NCBI GenBank assembly: GCA_963730585.1 | Contig: CAVSSL010000011.1 | Location: 496,001 to 560,000 of the forward strand | DNA: 64,000 nucleotides | Direction: 5' to 3' | DNA from: Pedococcus_A sp963730585 | Lineage (GTDB): Bacteria > Actinomycetota > Actinomycetes > Actinomycetales > Dermatophilaceae | Shown here: positions 25,303 to 33,484 of the stretch, piece after piece | Position numbering within the stretch: the first letter of the stretch is position 1 | Layout: each line of letters opens with the position of its first letter | Position numbers and translations under genes: made by a program | The notes under the pieces: generated by a model | Told to the model about the DNA's origin: nothing | Databases searched by the model: none | Seen by the model: the letters and a program-made list of their open reading frames with translations, nothing else

Positions 25303-26160
25303 TCAGGCCTTCGCCGTGGCGAGAGTGACGGCTGCGTCGGGGTGCTTCTCGACGAAGTCGAGGAGCCGCACCTCGCGGAGGTCGAACGTAGCGCCCGCGG
25401 GCAGCGAGTGCACAACGGCCCCCGAGACCATCATGGGAGCGCCACGGCGCGCTTCGGGTGCGTCCGACACCGCCGCACGGCAGTCGAGGACGAACACCGC
25501 GCCCGCACCGTGGACCGTGAACACGCTGCGGTCGACGAGCTCGATGGCGGTGTCCTCGTCGATGCCCACGCCGATGAGGTTGGGGGAGCCGGCCACCATG
25601 GACATGAGCCGGCCGTAGCGGGACCGCTGACCGAAGTGCTGGTCGATGATGACGCCCTCGACCAGCCCCAGGCCGGCGCTGAGCTGGCTGTGCCGCTGCC
25701 GCGGGGTGATCCCCTCGTCGCCCATCGAGATCATGAACTGGCTCATGATCGACGCGCCCGCCGACGTGCCGCCGATGACGGCGCCGCGGTCGTGGGCACG
25801 GTGGAGGGCGTCCCCGAGCGGCGTGCCGGGCAGTCGCTGGCTGAGCTTGAGCTGGCTGCCGCCGCTCATGAAGACGCCGGTCGCGCGGTCGATGAGCGCG
25901 ACCGCCTCCTCGTCGTGGGAGTCCAGCCGCGTCTCGGGGTTCACGACCGAGAGGTCCGTGGCGCCCAGACGGGTGAAGACCTCGGTGTATGCCGCGACGA
26001 CCTCGTCCTGGAACGAGGACGCCGTCGGGATGATGACGATCCTCGACCGCCGGCCACCGGCGAGCCGGACGAACCGGCGCAGGACGGTGGCCTTGCCGAC
26101 GCGGTCCTCGGCGCCGCCGATGATGAACAGCGTGGGGGGTTTTCCGGACGAGCGCGCCAT
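25303..26160 (-). CDS. cphB: Cyanophycinase
   Basis: 285 residues of the peptidase S51 family. The nucleophile serine lies in GGTSAGAS (about residue 133), with the preceding FMSGGSQLKL loop and the later GVGIDEDTA region. It cleaves cyanophycin to beta-Asp-Arg dipeptides, mobilising stored nitrogen. ATG 26160 is leaderless, with TAGGCT (minus strand, 26167-26172) six bases upstream. It is first in the cphB-cphA operon, so synthesis and breakdown enzymes are made together. Confidence 0.95.
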   Translation of the reverse strand: MARSSGKPPTLFIIGGAEDRVGKATVLRRFVRLAGGRRSRIVIIPTASSFQDEVVAAYTEVFTRLGATDLSVVNPETRLDSHDEEAVALIDRATGVFMSGGSQLKLSQRLPGTPLGDALHRAHDRGAVIGGTSAGASIMSQFMISMGDEGITPRQRHSQLSAGLGLVEGVIIDQHFGQRSRYGRLMSMVAGSPNLIGVGIDEDTAIELVDRSVFTVHGAGAVFVLDCRAAVSDAPEARRGAPMMVSGAVVHSLPAGATFDLREVRLLDFVEKHPDAAVTLATAKA

Positions 26161-26176
26161 TGCGACAGCCTAGGAG

Positions 26177-27427
26177 TCAGGTCGGGAGGATGGGCGGAGC
26201 GGGGGTCGGCGTGCCGTCTGCGGCGTCCGCCTCCTCGACCTCCTCGCGGGTGATGCCGAGGAGGTAGAGCACGGCGTCGAGGTAGGGCACGTTGACGGCG
26301 GTGTCGGCCTGCTCGCGCACGACCGGCTTGGCGTTGAAGGCGATGCCCAGCCCGGCGACCTCGAGCATGTCGAGGTCGTTGGCGCCGTCGCCGATCGCCA
26401 CCGTCCGCGACAGGGGCAGGCCCTCCTGCTCGGCGAAGGCCCGCAGCGCCCGGGCCTTGCCGGCGCGGTCGACGATCTCTCCCACGACCCGGCCGGTCAG
26501 CCGACCGTCGACGATCTCCAGGTGGTTGGCGCGGGCGTGGTCGATCTCGAGCTCGCGGGCGAGGTCGCCGACGATCTCGATGAAGCCGCCTGACACGACG
26601 GCGACCGTGAAGCCGAGCCGCTTCAGGGTGCGCACGAGGGTGCGGGCTCCGGGGGTGAGGCGCACCGCGGCTCGCACCTCGTCCAGCACGCCGGACGGAA
26701 GGCCCTCGAGCACGGCGACCCGCTGCCGCAGGCTCTCGCCGAAGTCGAGCTCTCCGCGCATGGCCGCCTCGGTGACCGCCGCCACCTCCGCGGCCCTGCC
26801 GGCGTGGGCCGCGAGCAGCTCGATGACCTCGTCCTGGATGAGGGTGGAGTCGACGTCCATGACGACCAGCCGGCGCCCGCGGCGGGCCAGGCCGGCCGGT
26901 GCGACGGCGATGTCGACGCCGTGGACGCTGGACTCCAGCGCGAGCTCGCGCCGCAGGCTGAGCACGTCGGCGCCCGAGACGTCGAACTCGACGGTGGTGA
27001 CGGGGTAGCGCGACAGGCGGCGGATGCGGTCGATGTTGGCGCCGTGGGCGGCGATCCGCGCGGTCACGGCGGACACGGCGCTGGCCAGCAGCGGGGCGCC
27101 GAGCACCACGACGGCGACCCGGCCGGTGCGCCGCGGGGCGTTGTCGCCGGTGCCGGCCTCGAACCGTGCGGTGAGGCCGAGGTTCGCGGCCACCGAGGTG
27201 ACGACGCCCTCGAGCCGCTGCTCGGCTCCCGCTCCGGGCACGAGGAGCATCGCCAGGGTCAGGTGCCCGCGGACCACGACCTGCTCGAGGTCGAGGACCT
27301 CGGCGCCCACGTCGGCGATGGCGTCGAAGAGCGCGCTGCTGACGCCGGGGCGGTCGTCACCACTGATGGTGACCAGCAGCGTCGCGGAGCTGGGGGTCCC
27401 GCTGCTCGGAGCGGTCAGGTCGGCCAC
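26177..27427 (-). CDS. serB: Phosphoserine phosphatase with ACT domains
   Basis: 416 residues. Two ACT-like regulatory modules (about 15-170, LVTISGDDRPGVSSALFDAI) are followed by a HAD phosphatase domain with the nucleophile motif MDVDSTL (about 189), VSGGF and the GDGANDLDML aspartates. It dephosphorylates phosphoserine in serine synthesis; the ACT modules suggest serine feedback, as in mycobacterial SerB2. The long open frame continues to 27964, but GTG 27427 is preceded at six bases by TATCGT (27434-27439), marking a leaderless start. Confidence 0.94.
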   Translation of the reverse strand: MADLTAPSSGTPSSATLLVTISGDDRPGVSSALFDAIADVGAEVLDLEQVVVRGHLTLAMLLVPGAGAEQRLEGVVTSVAANLGLTARFEAGTGDNAPRRTGRVAVVVLGAPLLASAVSAVTARIAAHGANIDRIRRLSRYPVTTVEFDVSGADVLSLRRELALESSVHGVDIAVAPAGLARRGRRLVVMDVDSTLIQDEVIELLAAHAGRAAEVAAVTEAAMRGELDFGESLRQRVAVLEGLPSGVLDEVRAAVRLTPGARTLVRTLKRLGFTVAVVSGGFIEIVGDLARELEIDHARANHLEIVDGRLTGRVVGEIVDRAGKARALRAFAEQEGLPLSRTVAIGDGANDLDMLEVAGLGIAFNAKPVVREQADTAVNVPYLDAVLYLLGITREEVEEADAADGTPTPAPPILPT

Positions 27428-27449
27428 CGCTGCACGATACCGAGCGCCC

Positions 27450-28265
27450 TCAGGAGCCCCGGTGCGAGTCTCGCCATGCGACCAGGTCGCGCACCGGGCC
27501 CATGTCGTAGGAGGGCCCGCAGAGGCCGACCGTGAACAAACGGGTGCCGACGGCATACAGGGCGTCGGCGGACGCGGCGTAGTCGCGGGCGTCCTCGGGG
27601 AACCGCCCGGGCCGGGGCGAGACGCCGGCGGAGCGCTCGATCGAGGCCGGGTCGCGGCCCACCTTGGCACACCACTCGTCGAGGACGGCGTGCTTGTGGG
27701 CGATGGTCCCGGCGTCGCCGAAGCCGTGCCAGATGTCGGCGTTCTGGGCCACGATGCGCAGGGTCTTCCGCTCGCCGCCACCGCCGATGAGGATCGGGAT
27801 GCGGCGGGTGGGCGCGGGGTTGAGCCGCTCCCACCGCTCCTTGATCTGCGGGAGGTCGCGGTCCAGGGCGTCGAGCCGGCTGCCCGGCGTGCCGAACTCG
27901 AAGCCGTACTCGTCGTAGTCGCGCTCGAACCAGCCCGACCCGATGCCGAGGATGAGGCGTCCACCGCTGATGTGGTCGACCGTTCGCGCCATGTCGGCCA
28001 GCAGGTGGGGGTTGCGGTAGCTGTTGCAGGTGACGAGGGCGCCGATCTCGACCCGCTCGGTCGCCTCGGCCCAGGCCCCGAGGGTCGTCCAGCACTCGAA
28101 GTGCGCGCCGTCCGGGTCGCCGTAGAGCGGGAAGAAGTGGTCCCACGTGAACAGGACGTCGACGCCGATCTCCTCCGCCTGCGCGCAGGCGCGCCGGATG
28201 TCGGCGTACTCGGCGTGCTGAGGCTGGAGCTGTACCCCGATGCGGACGGGACGGTCGCCGGTCAG
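27450..28265 (-). CDS. LLM-class F420-dependent oxidoreductase, CTG start
   Basis: 271 residues of the luciferase-like TIM-barrel family (RIGVQLQPQHAEY at the start, GIGSGWFERDYDEYG, PILIGGGGERKT). Such actinobacterial enzymes use coenzyme F420; the substrate is unknown. There is no ATG, GTG or TTG near the conserved N-terminus. CTG 28265 is chosen because AGGAGG stands seven bases upstream and its CTGA overlaps the glgC stop, the same four-base overlap seen throughout the window. It is translationally coupled to glgC. Confidence 0.85.
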   Translation of the reverse strand: MTGDRPVRIGVQLQPQHAEYADIRRACAQAEEIGVDVLFTWDHFFPLYGDPDGAHFECWTTLGAWAEATERVEIGALVTCNSYRNPHLLADMARTVDHISGGRLILGIGSGWFERDYDEYGFEFGTPGSRLDALDRDLPQIKERWERLNPAPTRRIPILIGGGGERKTLRIVAQNADIWHGFGDAGTIAHKHAVLDEWCAKVGRDPASIERSAGVSPRPGRFPEDARDYAASADALYAVGTRLFTVGLCGPSYDMGPVRDLVAWRDSHRGS

Positions 28266-29515
28266 GGCGTGACCTCCTGGCCCTTGGCGACCACGGTCAG
28301 GCCGGACTCGGTGACCTGGAACCCGCGCGCCAGGTCGTGCTCCTTGTCGACGCCGATCGTGGTCTCCTCGGGCACGTAGACGTTCTTGTCGATGATCGCC
28401 TTGCGGATGACGACGCCCCGGCCGACCTCGACGCCGTCCATGAGGACGCTGTCGTCGATGGTGGTGAGGCTGTGGACGTGGACCCGCGGCGACAGCACCG
28501 AGTTGGTGACGGTGGCGCCGCTGATGACCACACCGGGGGAGACGGCCGAGTTGTGCGCCTCGCCGTACTTGCCCTTGGAGCCGTGCACGAGCTTGGCCGG
28601 CGGGTAGGGCCCGTAGTCGGTGTAGATCGGCCACTCGTAGTTGTAGAGGTTGAAGACCGGGTGGACCGAGACGAGGTCCATGTTGGCCTCCCAGTAGGAG
28701 TCCAGCGTCCCCACGTCGCGCCAGTAGGCCTGGTCGCGCTCGGTCGAGCCGGGGATGACGTTGTCCTTGAAGTCGTAGACGTAGGCCGACTTCTCCTCGA
28801 CGAACGCCGGCACGATGTCGCCACCCATGTCGTGCTTGCTTCCCTCGCGGGAGTCGTCACGGGTGACCGCGTCGATCAGCACGCTCGCGTCGAAGACGTA
28901 GTTGCCCATGGACGCCAGCACCTCGTCGGGGGAGTCGGGCAGGCCCAGGGCGTCCTTGGGCTTCTCGCGGAACGCCTCGATGCGACGCGGGTCCGGCTGC
29001 CCGACCTCGATGACGCCGAACTGGTCGGCGAGCGAGCGGGGTTGGCGGATGGCGGCCACCGTGACGCCGGCGCCGGTCTCGATGTGCTGCTGCACCATCT
29101 GCGAGAAGTCCATCCGGTAGACGTGGTCGGCGCCCACGACGACGACGATGTCCGGGCTCTCGTCGTGAACGAGGTTGAGGCTCTGGAAGATCGCGTTCGC
29201 GCTGCCGAGGTACCAGTTCTTGTCGATGCGCTGCTGCGCCGGCACCGGCGTGACGTAGTTGCCGAGCATGTTCGACATGCGCCAGGTCTTGGTGATGTGC
29301 CGGTCGAGGCTGTGCGACTTGTACTGGGTCAGCACCACGGACTTGAGGTAGCCGGAGTTGACGACGTTGCTCAGCGCGAAGTCGATGAGGCGGTAGATGC
29401 CGCCGAACGGCACTGCGGGCTTGGCCCGGTCGGCGGTCAGCGGCATCAGCCGCTTCCCCTCGCCACCCGCCAGGACGATCGCCAGCACCTTGGGTCCACC
29501 ACGTCTGTACGGCAT
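28262..29515 (-). CDS. glgC: Glucose-1-phosphate adenylyltransferase
   Basis: 417 residues. The nucleotide-binding signature LAGGEGKRLMPLT is near residue 15, followed by KPAVPFGGIYRLIDF, NWYLGSANAI and a left-handed beta-helix C-terminus (SGATVTNSVLSPRV). It makes ADP-glucose for glycogen or maltose-1-phosphate. ATG 29515 is leaderless: TACTGT (minus strand, 29522-29527) lies six bases upstream. It is divergent from glgA with 61 bases between starts, the same arrangement as mycobacterial glgC and glgM. Confidence 0.96.
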   Translation of the reverse strand: MPYRRGGPKVLAIVLAGGEGKRLMPLTADRAKPAVPFGGIYRLIDFALSNVVNSGYLKSVVLTQYKSHSLDRHITKTWRMSNMLGNYVTPVPAQQRIDKNWYLGSANAIFQSLNLVHDESPDIVVVVGADHVYRMDFSQMVQQHIETGAGVTVAAIRQPRSLADQFGVIEVGQPDPRRIEAFREKPKDALGLPDSPDEVLASMGNYVFDASVLIDAVTRDDSREGSKHDMGGDIVPAFVEEKSAYVYDFKDNVIPGSTERDQAYWRDVGTLDSYWEANMDLVSVHPVFNLYNYEWPIYTDYGPYPPAKLVHGSKGKYGEAHNSAVSPGVVISGATVTNSVLSPRVHVHSLTTIDDSVLMDGVEVGRGVVIRKAIIDKNVYVPEETTIGVDKEHDLARGFQVTESGLTVVAKGQEVTP

Positions 29516-29521
29516 GCACTG

Positions 29522-29570
29522 ACAGTAGGGAAAGAAGCGTCTCGCGGCGACCCCATCTCGGGGCTAGTGT
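29522..29570. promoter_or_regulatory. Divergent leaderless promoters of glgC and glgA
   Basis: TACTGT on the minus strand (29522-29527) serves glgC. TAGTGT on the plus strand (29565-29570) lies six bases before the glgA GTG at 29577. Any regulator bound in the 37 bases between would affect both. Confidence 0.55.
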
Positions 29571-29576
29571 CGGCTC

Positions 29577-30781
29577 GTGCGAGTCGACATCCTCAGCAAG
29601 GAGTACCCGCCCCAGATCTACGGCGGCGCCGGGGTCCACGTGGCCGAGCTGGTGCGGGCGCTGCGCGACCGTGGCGACGTCGACACCCGGGTCCGCTGCT
29701 TCGGTATGCCGCGGGACGAGGGGGTACGTACGGGTACCCCGACCTGCCCGACCTCGCCGACGCCAACCCGGCGGTGCAGACCATGGGCGTCAACCTGCGG
29801 ATGGCCGGCGACTGCGTCGGCGCCGACCTCGTTCACTCGCACACGTGGTACGCGAACTTCGCCGGGCACACCGCCTCGCTCCTCGGCGGCATGCCCCATG
29901 TCGTCACGGCCCACAGCCTGGAGCCGATGCGCCCGTGGAAGGCCGAGCAGCTCGGGGGCGGCTACCGCGTCTCGTCCTACATCGAGCGCACCGCCTACGA
30001 GGCCGCCGACGCGGTGGTCGCGGTCAGCGCCGGCATGCGCGAGGACGTCCTCCGCGCCTACCCGTCGGTGGATCCCGACCGTGTCCACGTGGTGCACAAC
30101 GGCATCGACTCCCAGCTCTGGCAGCACGACCCCGACGCCGACGTCGCGCGCAAGCACGGCGTCGACCCCGACCGACCCTCGGTGATCTTCGTCGGGCGGA
30201 TCACCCGCCAGAAGGGCCTGCCGTACCTGTTGCGCGCGGCCGCGTCGCTGCCGCCGGAGGTGCAGCTGGTGCTCTGCGCCGGTGCGCCCGACACCCCGGA
30301 GATCAGGGCGGAGGTCGAGGGGCTGATGGACGACCTGCGCGCCCAGCGCGACGGCGTCGTGTGGATCCCCGAGATGCTGCCGCGCGGCGAGGTCGTCGCC
30401 CTGCTCAGCTGCGCCACGGTGTTCGCCTGTCCCTCGGTCTACGAGCCGCTCGGCATCGTGAACCTCGAGGCGATGGCCTGCGAGCTGCCGGTGGTCGCCA
30501 CCGCGACCGGAGGCATCCCCGAGGTCGTCGTGCACGGCGAGACGGGCTGGCTGGTGCCCGTCGAGCAGGTGCAGGACGGCACCGGCACACCGGTGGACCC
30601 GGACCGGTTCGTGGCCGACCTCGCCGCCGCCCTCACCGACGCGGTCAGCGACCAGGCCCGCGCCGACCGGATGGGCCTGGCCGGCCGCAAGCGTGCGGTC
30701 GACGCCTTCTCGTGGGCCTCGATCGGTGACCGCACGATGCAGGTCTACCTCGACGTCCTGCGTCGGCGCGCCCTGGCCTGA
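29577..30781 (+). CDS. glgA: Glycogen/maltose-1-phosphate synthase (GT4), frameshifted
   Basis: A GT-B glycosyltransferase of the actinobacterial GlgA/GlgM type: RVDILSKEYPPQIYGGAGVH at the start, HVVHNGID, FVGRITRQKGLPYLL and the EPLGIVNLEAMA donor-site motif. It uses ADP-glucose from GlgC. The first about 48 codons are in one frame and the rest (from GGTYGYPDLPDL) in another. The change is in the GGGGG run at about 29720-29724, where one more G restores GAG-GGG-GGT-ACG. Everything else is intact. GTG 29577 is leaderless. Confidence 0.88.
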
Positions 30782-30838
30782 CGTCGGTCGCTGCTGGCCT
30801 GACGTCGCTCGCCCCTGGCCTGGCGTCAGTCGCCGGCG
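30774..30838. repeat. About 21-base tandem repeat spanning two convergent stops
   Basis: CTGGCCTGACGTCGGTCGC..., CTGGCCTGACGTCGCTCGC... and CTGGCCTGGCGTCAGTCGC... follow one another with 21-base spacing. The first contains the glgA TGA. The third contains TCA, the stop of the minus-strand NTF2-like gene. Confidence 0.88.
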
Positions 30839-31221
30839 GCGACCGCCTCCAGTGCGTCGTTCTCGGTCTCGTACCGACCCACCGAGGACACGAGCCCGTC
30901 CGCCGCGGTGAAGACGACCCAGGTGTCCACCGGGTGGTCGGTCGGCGCCTGGGCGGGGGCCTGGGCCGTGGTGGTCCACTGCGCCTTCTCGTGCACGAAG
31001 ACCCGGCCGTCCACCTCGCGCAGCGGCTGCTGCGGCTCCAGCCGTATGCCGGACCGCCTCAGCCAGGCGCGCATGAGGTCGTGACCGTGTCCGGTGCCCT
31101 GCGGGCCCCTCACGGCGACGTCCCCGGCGCAGAGCGCCACGGCCCCCTCGACGTCCCCGGCGTTGACGGCGTCGTGCCAGGCCCGGACGGTCTGCTCCGC
31201 GGTGCGGGTGTTCTCAGCCAT
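30826..31221 (-). CDS. NTF2-like/SnoaL-type protein
   Basis: 131 residues of the NTF2 fold: an N-terminal helix (TVRAWHDAVNAGDVEGAVALC), PQGTGHGHDLMRAWL, and beta strands ending VVFTAADGLVSSVGRYE. Members include ketosteroid isomerase-like enzymes and binding proteins; no catalytic set can be assigned here. ATG 31221. It lies eleven bases downstream of the next minus-strand gene. Its stop sits in the 21-base repeat shared with glgA. Confidence 0.8.
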   Translation of the reverse strand: MAENTRTAEQTVRAWHDAVNAGDVEGAVALCAGDVAVRGPQGTGHGHDLMRAWLRRSGIRLEPQQPLREVDGRVFVHEKAQWTTTAQAPAQAPTDHPVDTWVVFTAADGLVSSVGRYETENDALEAVAAGD

Positions 31222-31232
31222 GCCCCACGCTC

Positions 31233-32015
31233 TCACGCGGGGCGCCACCCGGCCAGCACCGCGCACGCGGCATTGGTGGCGTCCGCGAGCGCCCGGTCGG
31301 CGGCGCGCTGCAGCCGTTGCAGCAGCGACCGACGCGCCTGCGAGGTCGCGGTGCTGAGGGCGTCGTCGGGTCCGCCGAGCCCGGCGTCGACGATCTGCCC
31401 GACCGTGCCGGCGAGGGCGATGACGCGCTGGGCCCGAGGGGGCAGGCCGGCGGGCAGGCCCCACCGGCCGCCGAGGGCGGCGTCGGCCAGCTCGCGGGCG
31501 GCGTCGGCGGCGAACGGCTGGCCTCCGACCCGGTCGAGGCCCTCCGTCACGTCGAGGAGCTCGAGGCGCAGGTGGCGCTCGAGCTGCGAGGGCTCGAGCG
31601 CCTCGACCTTGTGCCGGGGCACCGGGTCGGCGTCGTAGGCCTTCCAGTCGACCCGGGTCCCGGTGTCCAGGGACGAGCCGTCCACCGACGAGCCCACGGC
31701 GCTGCCGAAGGTCGCCATCGTCGGCACGAGGAGTCCTCCGACGCCGGGCACGAAGACGCACTCACCGGCCTCGGCCGCGGCTCCCTGGACCTCCGTCCGG
31801 GCGCCGGGGACGCCGGTCAGGTCACCGGGGGCCGGCAGCGCCACCAGCAGCGCCCGCTCACCGAGGTCACGCCAGAGCTCGAGGCGGCCGAGGTCCCCGG
31901 CGACGTGGTCGACGTCGGGCAGCGCCGCCTCGATGGCAGCCTCGAGGGGAGACCCGCCGTTCCAGGCCACGGTGGTCCACAGCGCGAGGCGGACGGAGGC
32001 GGGCAGCTCGGGCAC
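31233..32015 (-). CDS. Conserved hypothetical protein
   Basis: 260 residues, soluble, with no recognised family. Visible features are VAWNGGSPLEAAIEAALPDVDHVAGDLGRL near the N-terminus, several Leu/Arg-rich amphipathic helices in the C-terminal half and an Ala-rich end. GTG 32015 is leaderless, with TAGGAT (minus strand, 32022-32027) six bases upstream. It is divergent from the ABC ATPase gene and upstream of the NTF2-like gene in the same unit. Confidence 0.7.
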   Translation of the reverse strand: MPELPASVRLALWTTVAWNGGSPLEAAIEAALPDVDHVAGDLGRLELWRDLGERALLVALPAPGDLTGVPGARTEVQGAAAEAGECVFVPGVGGLLVPTMATFGSAVGSSVDGSSLDTGTRVDWKAYDADPVPRHKVEALEPSQLERHLRLELLDVTEGLDRVGGQPFAADAARELADAALGGRWGLPAGLPPRAQRVIALAGTVGQIVDAGLGGPDDALSTATSQARRSLLQRLQRAADRALADATNAACAVLAGWRPA

Positions 32016-32141
32016 CGAACCATCCTAAGGAGCCCGCCCGGGCCGGATCCGCAGCCACCCGACGAGGATCCGTCGGGACGGGCTGCGACGCCCGGGCACG
32101 TCGGCGCCGCCACGCGTGGCGCGTCAACTAGGGTCGGAGCC

Positions 32142-32981
32142 ATGAGTGACGTCCTGGAGTTCGCCGGTGTGAGCGTCGTGCGGGGCCAGAGCACCCTGCT
32201 CGACGACATCACCTGGGAGGTCGAGGAGGGCCAGCGCTGGGTCGTCCTGGGTCCCAACGGCGCCGGCAAGACGACGCTGCTCCAGCTGGCGGCAGGCCGG
32301 ATGCACCCGACCCGCGGCGTGGCCGGGGTGCTCAGCGAGGTCCTGGGGGCGGTCGACGTGTTCGAGCTGCGCCCGCGCATCGGCCTGGCGTCCGCGTCGC
32401 TGGCCGAGCGCATCCCCGGTGACGAGGTCGTGCACAACGTGGTCGTGACCGCCTCCTACGGCGTGGTCGGCCGCTGGCGCGAGTCGTACGACACCCCCGA
32501 CCACCAGCGCGCCGCCGAGCTCCTCGAGGCCCTGGGAGCCGAGCACCTCGCCGACCGCCGGTTCGGCACGCTGTCCGAGGGGGAGCGCAAGCGCGTGCAG
32601 ATCGCGCGCGCCCTCATGACCGACCCCGAGCTCATGCTGCTCGACGAGCCCGCTGCCGGTCTCGACCTCGCCGGCCGGGAGGACCTCGTCCGCCGGCTCG
32701 GCGACCTCGCCGCCGACGTCGACGCCCCCGCCCTGGTGCTGGTGACGCACCACGTCGAGGAGATCCCGCCGTCGTTCACCGACGTGCTGCTGCTGCGCGA
32801 CGGTCGCGTGGTCGCCCAGGGACCGATCGAGATCACGCTGACTGCCGAGAACCTCTCCGAGACCTTCGGGCTCCCACTGGTCCTCGAGCGGCACGGCGAG
32901 CGGTGGTCGGCACGGGCGCGCACGAGTGCGAACGGCAGCAGCGCGGGTGCGGGAACACGCGACGTCCCTGCGTCGTCGTAA
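32142..32981 (+). CDS. ABC transporter ATP-binding protein (no cognate permease nearby)
   Basis: 279 residues. Walker A GPNGAGKTT (about residue 36), signature LSEGERKR (about 143, Glu in place of Gly), Walker B LMLLDEPAAGLD (about 165) and switch His in LVTHHVEEI. It resembles ModF/YlmA-type ATPases, which lack a membrane partner. ATG 32142 is leaderless: TAGGGT at 32129-32134 lies seven bases upstream. The NfeD gene follows after 29 bases. Confidence 0.88.
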   Translation: MSDVLEFAGVSVVRGQSTLLDDITWEVEEGQRWVVLGPNGAGKTTLLQLAAGRMHPTRGVAGVLSEVLGAVDVFELRPRIGLASASLAERIPGDEVVHNVVVTASYGVVGRWRESYDTPDHQRAAELLEALGAEHLADRRFGTLSEGERKRVQIARALMTDPELMLLDEPAAGLDLAGREDLVRRLGDLAADVDAPALVLVTHHVEEIPPSFTDVLLLRDGRVVAQGPIEITLTAENLSETFGLPLVLERHGERWSARARTSANGSSAGAGTRDVPASS

Positions 32982-33010
32982 GGGCACACACACGGTGAGG
33001 GAGGGGCTTG

Positions 33011-33478
33011 ATGGAGTGGGTGGGTGACAACCCCTGGCTGATCTGGGTCGGGTTGGCCCTGGTGCTGGCCGCGATCGAGGCCGCCACCGTGGACTTCGTG
33101 TTCATCATGCTGGCCGCCGGCGCGCTGGCCTCGGCCGTCGCCGCCGCGTTCGGTGCATCGTTCCCCGTCCAGATCGTCGTGGGCGTGGTCGTCGCCGTCG
33201 CCCTGCTGGTGGCCGTGCGGCCCTGGGTGAAGCGGCAGTTCAACGAGAGCGCCGCCTCCGCGACCATCGGCGCCGGCAGCCTCGTCGGGCGCACGGCCTG
33301 GGTGCTCCAGACCGTCACGGCGACCGACGGCCGGGTCAAGCTCGCGGGGGAGACCTGGTCGGCCAGGCTCGCCGAGGGCGCCACGCCAGCCACGCCCGGC
33401 CAGGAGGTCCGGGTCGTGTCCATCCAGGGGGCCACGGCGATCGTCGCCGGCAACGTGCTCTCCGACAGAGGGGAATAG
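33011..33478 (+). CDS. NfeD family membrane protein
   Basis: 155 residues. Two or three transmembrane helices (about 8-80, IWVGLALVLAAIEAATVDFVFIML) precede a small OB-fold domain (GRTAWVLQTVTATDGRVKLAGETWSA). NfeD proteins pair with SPFH/stomatin-like proteins, and here the SPFH gene begins six bases after the stop. GAGGGAGG lies ahead of ATG 33011. Together they likely form a membrane-organising complex. Confidence 0.9.
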   Translation: MEWVGDNPWLIWVGLALVLAAIEAATVDFVFIMLAAGALASAVAAAFGASFPVQIVVGVVVAVALLVAVRPWVKRQFNESAASATIGAGSLVGRTAWVLQTVTATDGRVKLAGETWSARLAEGATPATPGQEVRVVSIQGATAIVAGNVLSDRGE

Positions 33479-33484
33479 CCACAC

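Noticed and set aside
27427..27964. N-terminal extension of serB
   Set aside because: It is antisense-like sequence over the LLM gene's end; the leaderless start at 27427 has a good -10 box and matches the family's length.
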